Source of the DNA: Acidobacteriota bacterium | Lineage (GTDB): Bacteria > Actinomycetota > Acidimicrobiia > Acidimicrobiales > Acidimicrobilacustridaceae | Assembly (NCBI GenBank): GCA_018969405.1 | Contig: JAGWYK010000006.1 | Location: 1-57,891, forward strand | Length of the DNA: 57,891 nucleotides | Direction: 5' to 3' | Part shown: positions 36,160 to 44,969 of the stretch, piece by piece | Position numbering within the stretch: position 1 is the first letter of the stretch | How the letters are laid out: each line of letters opens with the position of its first letter | The notes under the pieces: generated by a model | What the model saw: the letters and a program-made list of their open reading frames with translations, nothing else | What the model was told of the DNA's origin: nothing | Databases searched by the model: none | Program-made: the position numbers and the translations under genes

Positions 36160-37248
36160 GTGCTTCCATGCGATCGTGACGATCAGACCTCCGCATCGCC
36201 TCTGCGGCGCCGGCTCGGCGCCCTGGCCATCGGCCTCACCCTCGTGCTCTCGGTGATCGCCTGGGGGGCGCATCGGGCGGAGGCGACCACCACCACCTCC
36301 AGCGCTCACAACGCCGCCCGCACCGCCGTCAGCGACACCTCGGACCCTGCGGCCAGCGGCGCCGGCGCCCTGACCGAGGAGCAGATGGCCCAAGCCCGTG
36401 ACGAGATGAACGTCTGGAAGGCGGTGGTGCTCGGCGTGGTCGAGGGCGTCACCGAGTACCTGCCCATCAGCTCCACGGGGCATCTCGTGGTCACCCAGCG
36501 CCTGCTGAACATCGGCAACGACTCCGCCACCAAGGACGCCGCCGACACCTACGCCATCGCCATCCAGTTCGGGGCCATCCTGGCCGTGCTCATCCTCTAC
36601 CGCGAACGGCTCGCCCTCATGGTGCGCGGCGTGTTCGGATTGAGCCAGCGCGGTCGACGGCTCGTCATCTCCCTGCTGCTGGCGTTCCTGCCCGCCGTAC
36701 TGGTGGGGGTCACCCTCGAGAAGCCCATCAAGGAACATCTGCTGAACCCCGTGGCCGTCATCGCAGCCTGGGTGGTGGGCGGCATCGTGCTGCTCGTCGT
36801 GGCGCCCCGCATCTCACCGAAGCGCAAGGGCATCAGCCTCACCGGCATCAACACCAAGGAGGCGCTCATCATCGGCGCCGCCCAGGTGCTGGCCATGTGG
36901 CCCGGAACCAGCCGCAGCCTCGTCACCATCCTCGCCGCCCTCGCCGTCGGCACCACGCTGGCCGCGGCAGTCGAGTTCAGCTTCCTGCTCGGTCTGCTCA
37001 CCCTCGGCGCCGCCACCGTCTACGAGAGCGCCAAGAACGGCTCCACCGTGATCGACACCTACGGCTGGACGAGTCCGATCGTCGGCGTGATCGTGGCCTT
37101 CGTGGCCGCCGTGGCCGCCATCCGCTGGATGGTCACCTGGCTCCAGACCCGCAGCCTCGCCGTGTTCGGCTGGGAGCGCATCGTGGCCGCCGCGATCACC
37201 GTCGTGCTGCTGGTGGCCGGGACCATCTCGGCATCCACCATCCACTGA
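36160..37248 (+). CDS. uppP: undecaprenyl-diphosphatase UppP with N-terminal extension
   Basis: 362 residues versus about 270 for most UppP. It recycles undecaprenyl pyrophosphate for peptidoglycan and glycan export. Catalytic motifs are EGVTEY (95-100) with PISSTGH (102-108) and PGTSRS near 247-252; eight membrane helices follow. The first ~85 residues are extra: a basic start, a hydrophobic stretch (20-37) ending in AEAT like a signal peptide, then a Ser/Thr/Ala-rich linker. The leaderless GTG at 36160 supports the long form; an internal Met83 would give the usual length. Confidence 0.95.
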   Translation: MLPCDRDDQTSASPLRRRLGALAIGLTLVLSVIAWGAHRAEATTTTSSAHNAARTAVSDTSDPAASGAGALTEEQMAQARDEMNVWKAVVLGVVEGVTEYLPISSTGHLVVTQRLLNIGNDSATKDAADTYAIAIQFGAILAVLILYRERLALMVRGVFGLSQRGRRLVISLLLAFLPAVLVGVTLEKPIKEHLLNPVAVIAAWVVGGIVLLVVAPRISPKRKGISLTGINTKEALIIGAAQVLAMWPGTSRSLVTILAALAVGTTLAAAVEFSFLLGLLTLGAATVYESAKNGSTVIDTYGWTSPIVGVIVAFVAAVAAIRWMVTWLQTRSLAVFGWERIVAAAITVVLLVAGTISASTIH

Positions 37249-37249
37249 A

Positions 37250-37262
37250 CCCCATCGAGGGG
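37250..37262. terminator. short hairpin between uppP and pmbA genes
   Basis: CCCC-ATCGA-GGGG between convergent stops. The stem is only four pairs, extendable with one mismatch, so support is weak. Confidence 0.25.
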
Positions 37263-37269
37263 CTCGGTC

Positions 37270-38646
37270 TCAGGTCCCGCTGAGGGCCACGTCGCCGATC
37301 ACCAGCGTGGGGCAGCCGGTGCCCCCGGGCAGCCACTCGACATCGGCACCGACCGCAGTGATGTCGAGCAGCATCCGCTGCAGGCTCGAGGCGATGGTGA
37401 CCTCGCGGACGGGCTCGGCCAACCGGCCGTCGCGGATCATCAGTCCCTCGACCCCGACCGAGATGTCGCCGCTGACCGCGTTGACCCCGGAGTGCAGACC
37501 GGTCATCGACTGCACGTAGATGCCGTCGTCGATGGTGCCGAGCAGATCGTCGAAGGTGCCGGACCCCGGGTGCACGGCGAGGGCCTGACATCCGACCGAA
37601 GGAGTGGAGGAGACACTGCGCACGGCCGAGCCGGTGCTGGCCCGTCCCGCCCGACGCCCCGTGGCGGAGTCGTAGAGGAACCCCTGCAGCACGCCGTCGA
37701 CCACGAGGGGGTTGCGGCGACAGGCCAGCCCCTCACCGTCGAAGGTGTCGGCGGCGAAGGAGCGATGGTCGGTCGGATCGTCCACCAGCGTGAGCGCCGC
37801 CGCGGCGATGGGTTCGCCGACCCGATCGGCGAACGGCGAACGGCCCTTGAGCACGCGCTCCCCACTCAACGAGGAACCGAGGATGCCCATGATGATGGCG
37901 GCCTGACGCGGTTCGAGCAGCACGGCCAGCCTCCGCGACCGGGCGGGACGAGCACCGAAGAGTCGGGTGGCGCGTCGCACGGCGTCCTCAGCCGCGTCGG
38001 TGGGATCGAGGTCCGCCGGGGCGAACCCGACGGTGGAGCCGGCTCCGGTGTAGGTCTCGTCGCCGTCGGTGGCCAGGGCCAGCACACCCATCGAGCACCA
38101 GGCCCCCCGACCGGATCCGGCGACACCGGTGGTGCTGGACACCGCGAAGCGGCCGATGGAGTCGGAGAAACTGGCCGAGCGCACCCCGGAGATGCGTCGA
38201 TCGGCGGCGCGCACCATGCGTTCGAGCTCGAGCGCCAGCTCGATGCGCCGTTCGCCGGTGATCGAACGGATCGACTCGTCGAAGGCGTCGAAGGGCACCG
38301 GGGCGACGCCGTCGGGCTCGGCCAGACCCACCCACTGGTCGGGCTCGGCGAAGGTGGCGTTGTCGCGGGCCTCGGCCAACGCGTCGGCGACGACCTCGGG
38401 ATCGAGACTGCCCGCCCAGGCGAAACCTTGACGGTGATCGCGCACCACCCGGACACCGACACCGGCGGAGCTCGCCGAGGTGAACGACTCGACCTCGCCC
38501 CCGTGCACCCGCACTGCGGTGTACTCGCCCCGTGACACGAACGCCTCGATGGCCTCCCCGCCGGTGGCCCGCGCCACGACCCCGCGGGCGATGCCCAGCA
38601 GCTCGGCGCAGAGGTCGTCGGGTGGCTCGTGGGGGTCGGCGGTCAT
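37270..38646 (-). CDS. TldE/PmbA-family protein, copy 1
   Basis: 458 residues, the non-metal subunit type of the TldD-TldE peptidase. It has the family's N-terminal GGEVESF and GVGVRVV motifs (near 49-70), the ARDNATF segment near 92, and the C-terminal GLHSGVNAVSGDISVGVEG signature, and lacks HExxxH. It is clearly paralogous to the next gene: the same blocks recur in the same order, suggesting tandem duplication. Start overlaps the stop of copy 2 (ATGA, 38643-38646), so it is the third gene of a tldD-tldE-tldE operon. The complex degrades or matures unfolded/modified peptides. Confidence 0.92.
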   Translation of the reverse strand: MTADPHEPPDDLCAELLGIARGVVARATGGEAIEAFVSRGEYTAVRVHGGEVESFTSASSAGVGVRVVRDHRQGFAWAGSLDPEVVADALAEARDNATFAEPDQWVGLAEPDGVAPVPFDAFDESIRSITGERRIELALELERMVRAADRRISGVRSASFSDSIGRFAVSSTTGVAGSGRGAWCSMGVLALATDGDETYTGAGSTVGFAPADLDPTDAAEDAVRRATRLFGARPARSRRLAVLLEPRQAAIIMGILGSSLSGERVLKGRSPFADRVGEPIAAAALTLVDDPTDHRSFAADTFDGEGLACRRNPLVVDGVLQGFLYDSATGRRAGRASTGSAVRSVSSTPSVGCQALAVHPGSGTFDDLLGTIDDGIYVQSMTGLHSGVNAVSGDISVGVEGLMIRDGRLAEPVREVTIASSLQRMLLDITAVGADVEWLPGGTGCPTLVIGDVALSGT

Positions 38647-39986
38647 GAACCGGAGATGGTGAGGTCGTCGACGACGAGACTCACCCCGGACGCGCTCATG
38701 GGCAGGAACTGCAGATCGGAACCGACGGCGGTGACATCGCGCAGCATCTTCTGCAGGGTCGAGGCGATGGTGAACTCGCGGATCGGCTCAGCCAGCTGCC
38801 CATCGCGGATGCGGATGCCCTCGGCACCGGTGGAGAAGTCGCCGCTGATCGGGTTGACCCCCGAATGCAGACCGGAGACCTCCTGCACCAGCACGCCGTC
38901 GGTGATCCCGGCCACCAGCGCGGCCTGATCGGCGGTGCCGGGTCGCAGCGAGAGCGCGAGACAGCCGACATCGGGGGTGCTCCGGAATCCGCGCACAGCG
39001 TTGCCGGTGCTGACGGTGCCCGCCCGCCGAGCCGACTGGGCGTTGTGCACGAATTTCGTGAGCACGCCATCGTCGATGAGCACATTGCGGCGGGCGGCGA
39101 GTCCCTCACCGTCGGCATCGGTGGCGGTGAAGGCGCGGGGATCGGTGGGGTCGTCGATCAGGGTGAGCAGCGGGGACGCCACCAGGTCGCCCAGGCGATC
39201 GGCGAACAGCGACCGACCCTTGAGCACGGCATCACCGCTGAGGGTGTACCCGATGAGACCGAGGAACTGGGCGGTGACCCAGGGATCGAGCACCACGGTG
39301 AAACGACCGCTGGCGGGCTGCACCGCACCGAGCATGCGGGTGGCCCGCTCGGCCGCCTCGGCGGCAGCCCGGGCCGGGTCGAGCTCGGCGGGATCGCGCC
39401 CGACCGAGAAGCCGAACCCGGTCTGCACATCGTCACCCTCGGCGGCCAGTGCGTAGGTGGCGACATAACAGGTGGACTCGCGGCCGGCGGTGCGGATGCC
39501 GGTGGTGGTGGCCACCGCCGACTCGGCCACGGAATCCGCGTACTCGGCCGACTCGACACCGACGATGCGGGCATCCGCGGCCCGCACCGCCCGTTCGATC
39601 TCGATGGCGAGCGCCACCTTGGCCTCGGGACCCAACGCCTCGAGGGCGGGATGGTGGAGATCGATGATCGGGGTGGCGACGCCGTCGGGTTCGGCCAGAC
39701 CGGCGAACTCGTCGACCGTGGCGAAGGTGGCGTTGTCGCGGGCCTCAGCCAAGGTCTCGGCGATGACCGACTCGTCGAGACTGCCGGCGTAGGCGAACCC
39801 CTGCCGGCCGTCGACGACCACCCGCACCCCGACGCCCTGCGACTGGGCCGAGGACAACGACTCGACCTCACCGCCGTAGACGCGGATCTCGGTGTCGGTG
39901 CCGCGCACCACGACCGCCTCGACCTGTTCCCCCGACCGGGCCATGGCCACGACCCGGTCGGCCACGGCCAGCAGTTCGTCGCTCAT
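38643..39986 (-). CDS. pmbA: TldE/PmbA-family protein, copy 2
   Basis: 447 residues. Same architecture as copy 1: GGEVESL near 39, GVGVRVV near 51, EARDNATF near 76 and the GLHSGVNPISGDFSTGAEG block near 385. No metal-binding HExxxH. In E. coli one TldE partners TldD, so one of the two copies may form an alternative heterodimer. The ATG at 39986 overlaps the tldD stop (39983-39986, ATGA). The upstream open frame is antisense-free but belongs to tldD in another frame and was excluded. Confidence 0.92.
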   Translation of the reverse strand: MSDELLAVADRVVAMARSGEQVEAVVVRGTDTEIRVYGGEVESLSSAQSQGVGVRVVVDGRQGFAYAGSLDESVIAETLAEARDNATFATVDEFAGLAEPDGVATPIIDLHHPALEALGPEAKVALAIEIERAVRAADARIVGVESAEYADSVAESAVATTTGIRTAGRESTCYVATYALAAEGDDVQTGFGFSVGRDPAELDPARAAAEAAERATRMLGAVQPASGRFTVVLDPWVTAQFLGLIGYTLSGDAVLKGRSLFADRLGDLVASPLLTLIDDPTDPRAFTATDADGEGLAARRNVLIDDGVLTKFVHNAQSARRAGTVSTGNAVRGFRSTPDVGCLALSLRPGTADQAALVAGITDGVLVQEVSGLHSGVNPISGDFSTGAEGIRIRDGQLAEPIREFTIASTLQKMLRDVTAVGSDLQFLPMSASGVSLVVDDLTISGS

Positions 39987-41383
39987 GCGGCGGTGCCACC
40001 GATGGTCAGCGAGGTCACCCGCAGGGTGGGCACACCGTCGCCCACCGGCACACCCTGGCCGTCCTTGCCGCAGGTGCCCGGGGGACCCATGGCGAAGTCG
40101 TTGCCGAGGGCATCGATGCGCTGCAGCACCTCGGGACCGTTGCCGATGAGGTTGCCCTCGCGCAGGGGCTCGGTGACCTCTCCGTTCTCGATCAGATACG
40201 CCTCGGTCATGCCGAACACGAAGTCGCCGGTGGCCGTGTTGACCTGCCCGCCTCCGAGATGCTTCACGTACACACCGCGTTCGGTGGAGGCGATGATGTC
40301 CTCGGGTTCCTCGGTGCCGGCCAGCAGGTAGGTGTTGGTCATGCGCACCATCGGGAGGTGCTGGTAGCTCTGCCGGCGCCCATTGCCGGAGCTGGGCCGG
40401 CCCTCGGAGCGGGCCCGCAGCTGGTCCCACATGTAGTCGGTGAGGATCCCGTCCTCGATGAGCACGTTGCGCTGCGCCGGATGGCCCTCGTCGTCGATGG
40501 CGATGTTGCCCCACTCACGGGCCATGGTGCCGTCATCGACCACGGTGACACCGCGACTGGCCACCTGCTGGCCGACCCGACCGGCGAACACCGAGGCGCC
40601 CTTGGAGACCAGGTCGGCCTCGAGGCCGTGTCCGCAGGCCTCATGGAACAGCACACCGCCACCACCGCTGCCGATGACCACCGGCATCTGCCCGCTGGGA
40701 GCCGGACGCGCCGCCAGCTTGGTGAGCGCACGATCGGCGGCGCGGCGGGCGAGATCGTCGATGTCGTAGCGGTCGAACAGTTCGAAACCGATGGTGTGGC
40801 CCACCGTCTCGCGACCGGTCTGCAGGCCCGTGTCCCCGGTGGCGACACAGCTGACGGCGAAGAAGGTGCGCACGGTCTCGTCCTCGGCGAGGAGCCCGTC
40901 GGAGTTGGCCACGAGGATGCGGCGCAGCGAATCGCTGTAGTTCACCGAGACCTGCGAGATGGCGCCGGCCACGGACCGGGCGGTCTCATCGGCCTGCGTG
41001 AGCAGTGCCACCTTGCGGGCCTTGGGCACCTCGATCGGGGCGATCTCGATGTCGAACCCGCGCCCGGGGGCGATCACCGGACCGAGGGCCACGGTGCGCA
41101 CACCCCCGCCACCACCGCGGGCGGCGGCGGCCGCGGCCTCGGCGGCCGCCAGGAGACCGGCCTCGCTGAGATCGGCGGTGTGGGCGAAGCCGGTGGTGTC
41201 GCCGACCACGACGCGGATCCCGGCACCGCGGTCGCGACCCGAGGTGAGCTCCTCGACCCGACCGTCATCGAGCAGCGCCGAGGAGCTGCGGCGGTCCTCG
41301 GCGAACACCTCGGCGAAGTCGCCGCCGGTGCGCAGCGCCGAGGCCAGCACCCGCTCCAACACCGATGCATCGATCATGCCCAT
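39983..41383 (-). CDS. tldD: TldD metallopeptidase subunit
   Basis: 466 residues. Zinc-metallopeptidase subunit of TldD/E. The metal motif HEACGH is at 247-252, and the third ligand Cys lies in the C-terminal PGTCGKDGQ block near 443. GGGQVN and the GDFVFGMTEA block near 390-405 are also typical. The first ATG at 41383 has GGGAGG five bases upstream; the next at 41377 is eleven bases away. The 1026-codon frame upstream of 41383 is antisense to three real genes and rejected. First gene of the operon. Confidence 0.96.
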   Translation of the reverse strand: MGMIDASVLERVLASALRTGGDFAEVFAEDRRSSSALLDDGRVEELTSGRDRGAGIRVVVGDTTGFAHTADLSEAGLLAAAEAAAAAARGGGGGVRTVALGPVIAPGRGFDIEIAPIEVPKARKVALLTQADETARSVAGAISQVSVNYSDSLRRILVANSDGLLAEDETVRTFFAVSCVATGDTGLQTGRETVGHTIGFELFDRYDIDDLARRAADRALTKLAARPAPSGQMPVVIGSGGGGVLFHEACGHGLEADLVSKGASVFAGRVGQQVASRGVTVVDDGTMAREWGNIAIDDEGHPAQRNVLIEDGILTDYMWDQLRARSEGRPSSGNGRRQSYQHLPMVRMTNTYLLAGTEEPEDIIASTERGVYVKHLGGGQVNTATGDFVFGMTEAYLIENGEVTEPLREGNLIGNGPEVLQRIDALGNDFAMGPPGTCGKDGQGVPVGDGVPTLRVTSLTIGGTAA

Positions 41384-41445
41384 CGCCGCCTCCCGGCTGT
41401 CACGGAATCCCCCGGAGCCGGTTGGCCCCGTTGCGAACAGAGCCG

Positions 41446-41451
41446 TAGCGT
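41446..41451 (+). promoter_or_regulatory. -10 box of thioesterase gene (leaderless)
   Basis: TAGCGT ends seven bases before the ATG at 41459. Confidence 0.45.
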
Positions 41452-41458
41452 ACCGGCC

Positions 41459-41845
41459 ATGCCCGTGATCACCGGCGCCAGCGCCGCCGTCGACCTGCTG
41501 GTCACCGATGCCGACACCGCCATCGCCCATCGGTCCGGCGAGGTTCCGGTGCTGGCCACCCCCCGGGTCATCGCACTGTGCGAGCAGGCCGCCTTCACCG
41601 CAGTGGCACCCGAACTCGCCGCCGGCCAGACCACGGTCAGCATGAAGGTGCAGATCGATCATCTCGCCCCCTCCGCCATCGGTCAGACCGTGACCGCCGA
41701 GGCGGTCGTCGAGCGCATCCAGGGTCGACGCATCATGTTCACGGTGTCGGTGCACGATGATCACGGACTCATCGCCGTCGGCCGCGTCACCCGGGTGGTG
41801 GTCGACGCCGAGGAGTTCCTCGCCAAGGCCCGAAGCACCGACTGA
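41459..41845 (+). CDS. hotdog-fold thioesterase (FlK-like)
   Basis: 128 residues, a single hotdog domain. ATPRVIALCEQAAF near 32-45 is the conserved helix of the fluoroacetyl-CoA thioesterase/YbgC-like group, and the beta sheet follows with VSMKVQIDHLAP near 60-71. It probably hydrolyses a short acyl-CoA; natural substrate unknown. Monocistronic, diverging from tldD across 75 bases. Confidence 0.85.
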   Translation: MPVITGASAAVDLLVTDADTAIAHRSGEVPVLATPRVIALCEQAAFTAVAPELAAGQTTVSMKVQIDHLAPSAIGQTVTAEAVVERIQGRRIMFTVSVHDDHGLIAVGRVTRVVVDAEEFLAKARSTD

Positions 41846-41902
41846 GGCTCCCGCCGGGTCCCTCCCCGCCGCCGTGCCGCGCCACCCGGCGGTGGGCCTC
41901 CG

Positions 41903-41908
41903 TAGAAT
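41903..41908 (+). promoter_or_regulatory. -10 box of LPG-synthase-TM gene (leaderless)
   Basis: TAGAAT ends six bases before the ATG at 41915. Confidence 0.5.
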
Positions 41909-41914
41909 CCTGCG

Positions 41915-42982
41915 ATGGCCGACGGTGAGAAGCGACGTCGATGGACGCTTCCCCTGCGCATCGGGATCAGCATCCTCATGCTCGCCCTGCTCTCCACGCG
42001 CCTCCCGGCGATCGACTGGAACGACCTTGTGCCCTCCTGGAGCCTCACCACCGCCGAGTGGCTGCTCGGTGCGGTGCTGCTCACCGTGGTCGCCATGGTC
42101 CTGTCGGCCCTGCGCTGGCAGCAGGTGCTGCGAGCCATGGATCATCACACCAGCCTTCGCACCCTGATCCCACTCGCCTTCGCCGGGCAGTTCGTCTCCA
42201 ACATGCTGCCCACCACCATCGGTGGTGATGTGCTGCGGGTGTCGCGCCTGTCCAAGGAGACCGGCAACCCTGCCGACACCTTCGCCTCGGTGGTCCTCGA
42301 GCGGCTCAGCGGCTGGCTCGTGCTCCCGCTCATCACCTTCTTCGGTCTGCTCATCAACCCCGAACTGCGACGACAGGGTGACGCCACGCTGTTCGCGGTG
42401 CTGATCTCCACCGTCACCCTCCTCGGACTCATCGCCATCCTGGTGATCGCCGACCATCCGCGCCTCGGTGGGCGCTTCGCCTCCCGCGAGGGATGGACCC
42501 GCTTCGTCGGCGCCGTGCACCTCGGCGTGGCCCGCATGCGTTCCCATCCCGCCGCCACCATCGGCATCGTCGTGGCAGGCCTGCTGTATCAGCTCGTGCT
42601 GTGTCTGGCCGCGCTCATGGTGGCGGCTGCACTCGGCTTCGGCTGGCTGGGCATGACCCCGCTGCTGGCGTTCTTCCCCGCCGTCCTCATCGCGCAGGTG
42701 CTGCCCATCGGCATCGCCGGGCTGGGCGTGCGCGAAGGGGCCTTCGTGCTGTTCCTCACCCCCCTCGGCGTCCCCGCCGAGCAGGCCATCGCCCTCGGTC
42801 TGGTGCTCTACGTCGTGAATCTCGTGGTCAGCCTCGCCGGGGCGCCCTCGTTCGCCATCGGCGGCCGCCGCCGCTCCCGATCCGTGGCTGACCCCGCATC
42901 CGGCCCCGGAACCGATCCGGGATCCGACCCGGGATCCGGTCCTGTTCCGGGTTCCGAGCCCGACGGCGTCCCCGGCGCGTGA
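41915..42982 (+). CDS. lysylphosphatidylglycerol-synthase-TM (UPF0104/flippase-like) membrane protein
   Basis: 355 residues with about eight membrane helices. The family signature is ALRWQQVL near 65-72, then FVSNMLPTTIGGDVLRVSRL near 90-109, followed by LPIGIAGLGVREGAF near 266-280. Relatives are flippases or lipid-modifying membrane domains; the catalytic domain of MprF is absent, so only a transport or lipid-handling role can be inferred. The last 40 residues are a Pro/Gly/Ser/Asp tail with two 12-base repeats. Leaderless start; dxs follows after 86 bases. Confidence 0.88.
   Translation: MADGEKRRRWTLPLRIGISILMLALLSTRLPAIDWNDLVPSWSLTTAEWLLGAVLLTVVAMVLSALRWQQVLRAMDHHTSLRTLIPLAFAGQFVSNMLPTTIGGDVLRVSRLSKETGNPADTFASVVLERLSGWLVLPLITFFGLLINPELRRQGDATLFAVLISTVTLLGLIAILVIADHPRLGGRFASREGWTRFVGAVHLGVARMRSHPAATIGIVVAGLLYQLVLCLAALMVAAALGFGWLGMTPLLAFFPAVLIAQVLPIGIAGLGVREGAFVLFLTPLGVPAEQAIALGLVLYVVNLVVSLAGAPSFAIGGRRRSRSVADPASGPGTDPGSDPGSGPVPGSEPDGVPGA
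42918..42945. repeat. 12-bp repeat in the tail of the membrane protein gene
   Basis: Two near-perfect 12-base units (GATCCGGGATCC, GACCCGGGATCC) encode Asp-Pro-Gly-Ser twice, and a decayed third follows. It extends the disordered C-terminal tail. Confidence 0.5.
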
Positions 42983-43030
42983 CACCCGACCGTCGCGCCA
43001 CGCGCTTCGTCCCCATGACACCTGAGGCGG

Positions 43031-43036
43031 TACCGT
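43031..43036 (+). promoter_or_regulatory. -10 box of dxs
   Basis: TACCGT 32 bases before the dxs ATG, giving a leader of about 25 bases that holds GGAGGAG. Confidence 0.4.
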
Positions 43037-43068
43037 TCTGAGCGTCCCCCGGAGGAGACCCACCGCGC

Positions 43069-44928
43069 ATGATCCTCGAGAGCATCACCACGCCGAACGA
43101 TCTCCGAGCGCTCACCCCTGAGCAGCTCGAGACGCTGGCGCGGGAGATGCGGGAGCTGATCATCGACTCGGTCACCACCCACGGTGGTCATCTGGGCTCG
43201 AACCTCGGCGTGGTCGAACTCACCATCGCCATCCATCGGGTGTTCGACTCCCCCCGCGACATCATCCTGTGGGACACGGGGCACCAGTGCTACCCCCACA
43301 AGATCGTCACGGGTCGCATGCAGGGCTTCGAACAGCTGCGCCAGGCGGGAGGGCTCTCGGGCTATCCGTCCCGGGCTGAGTCCGACCATGACTGGATCGA
43401 GGACAGCCACGCCTCCACGGTGCTCAGCTGGGCCTACGGTCTCGCCACCGCCGAGGCCACCAAGGGCGAGAGCGATCGCCAGATCGTGGCGGTGATCGGC
43501 GATGGGGCGATGACCGGCGGCATGGCCTTCGAGGGGTTGAACAACCTCGGCCATGCCGGTCGCGACGTCATCATCATCCTCAACGACAACGGACGCTCCT
43601 ACGCCCCCACCGTCTCGAGGCTCGGCGAGAGTCTCGTGAAGATCCGCAACAACCCGGTGTACATGCGTCGTCAGGCCAGGCTCGAGAAACTGCTCGCCGA
43701 CATCCCCGTCGTGGGCGGCATCGCCGAGCGCGGGCTCGAGGCCACCAAGGCCGCCATCCGCGAGATGTGGGAGCCCACCGCCTTCTTCGAGGCGCTCGGG
43801 GTGCGCTACGCCGGCCCCTTCGACGGTCACGACATCGCGGCGCTCGAGGAGGCCCTCACCAACGCCATCGCCATGCGGGGCGGCCCCCAGGTGATCCACG
43901 TGATGACCCAGAAGGGCCGGGGCTACGGGCCGGCCGAGAACGACCCCATCAAGCGTCTCCATGACACCTCGGAGTCCAAGCCCGGCAGTTACACCGCCGC
44001 CTTCACCGAGGCTCTCATCGCCGAGGGCGCAGCCCGGCCCGAACTGGTGGCCATCACCGCCGCCATGCCCGACTCCACCGGACTCCTGGCGTTCTCGGAA
44101 CGCTTCCCCGGGCGCATGCTCGACGTCGGCATCGCCGAGCAGCATGCCGTCACCGCCGCCGCCGGCATGGCCCGCGGTGGTCTCCGGCCGGTGTTCGCCG
44201 TCTACTCCACCTTCCTCACCCGGGCCTTCGATCAGGTCAACCTCGACGTCGGCCTGCATGGTGAACCCGTGGTGTTCTGCCTCGATCGGGCCGGCATCAC
44301 CGGCGACGACGGCCCCAGCCATCACGGTGTGCTCGACATGGTCCTGCTCACCAAGGTGCCGGGCATGACCGTGTTCGCCCCGTCCTCCTACCAGGAGGTC
44401 GGCCAGATGCTGCACGACGCGCTCGACATCACCGATGGGCCCTCCGCCATCCGCTGGGCCAAGACCGAGGCTCGTCATGTCGGACCCACCGAGGTCGGCA
44501 GCGGCCTCAACGCCCGCCAGATCATCTCCGGCACCGATCTCTGCATCATCAGCGTGGGCAAGATGCTCGACACCGCCGAGGCCGCCGCCGCGCAGCTGAC
44601 CGCCGAGGGTCTGTCGGTGTCGCTCTGGGACGCCCGTGTGGTCAAGCCCCTCGACATCAACATGCTGGCCGCCGCCGCGGCCCATCCGTACGTGATCACC
44701 GTGGAGGACGGTCTGCGCGAGGGTGGCGTCGGTTCCGCCATCGCCGATTCCCTCGCCGAGCTCAGCATCGGTCGCACCGCACCCCGGGTGCGCACCCTCG
44801 GCGTCCCCACCCAGTACGTCCCGCACGGCAAGCCGGCGGCCATCCTCGCCGAACTGGGACTCGACGCCGACGGCATCGCCGCCTCGGCCCGAGCGATGTG
44901 CCGCACCGAGCGCAACGTCATCGCCTGA
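43069..44928 (+). CDS. dxs: 1-deoxy-D-xylulose-5-phosphate synthase
   Basis: 619 residues. Condenses pyruvate and glyceraldehyde-3-phosphate, the first step of the MEP isoprenoid pathway, and so feeds undecaprenyl and menaquinone synthesis. The thiamine-diphosphate motif GDGAMTGGMAFEGLNN is near 144-159, with the GGHLGSNLGV substrate loop near 40-49. The catalytic Glu is in DVGIAEQHAVT near 350 and the transketolase C-domain follows. GGAGGAG precedes the ATG by 11 bases. The reverse-strand frame covering this gene is a GC artefact. Confidence 0.98.
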   Translation: MILESITTPNDLRALTPEQLETLAREMRELIIDSVTTHGGHLGSNLGVVELTIAIHRVFDSPRDIILWDTGHQCYPHKIVTGRMQGFEQLRQAGGLSGYPSRAESDHDWIEDSHASTVLSWAYGLATAEATKGESDRQIVAVIGDGAMTGGMAFEGLNNLGHAGRDVIIILNDNGRSYAPTVSRLGESLVKIRNNPVYMRRQARLEKLLADIPVVGGIAERGLEATKAAIREMWEPTAFFEALGVRYAGPFDGHDIAALEEALTNAIAMRGGPQVIHVMTQKGRGYGPAENDPIKRLHDTSESKPGSYTAAFTEALIAEGAARPELVAITAAMPDSTGLLAFSERFPGRMLDVGIAEQHAVTAAAGMARGGLRPVFAVYSTFLTRAFDQVNLDVGLHGEPVVFCLDRAGITGDDGPSHHGVLDMVLLTKVPGMTVFAPSSYQEVGQMLHDALDITDGPSAIRWAKTEARHVGPTEVGSGLNARQIISGTDLCIISVGKMLDTAEAAAAQLTAEGLSVSLWDARVVKPLDINMLAAAAAHPYVITVEDGLREGGVGSAIADSLAELSIGRTAPRVRTLGVPTQYVPHGKPAAILAELGLDADGIAASARAMCRTERNVIA

Positions 44929-44942
44929 CCCGAGAGCCCAGA

Positions 44943-44969
44943 TCGATGAGCACTGGTCGATGAGCACTG
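44943..44969 (+). repeat. 13-bp direct repeat creating a mini-ORF before the SDR gene
   Basis: TCGATGAGCACTG occurs at 44943-44955 and again at 44957-44969. The first copy's ATG (44946) opens a five-codon frame whose TGA (44961-44963) overlaps the second copy's ATG (44960), the SDR start. Confidence 0.55.

Noticed and set aside
41384-43063. Upstream extension of the tldD frame, about 560 codons
   Set aside because: It runs antisense to the thioesterase and membrane-protein genes. The tldD Shine-Dalgarno and the family's usual N-terminus place the start at 41383.
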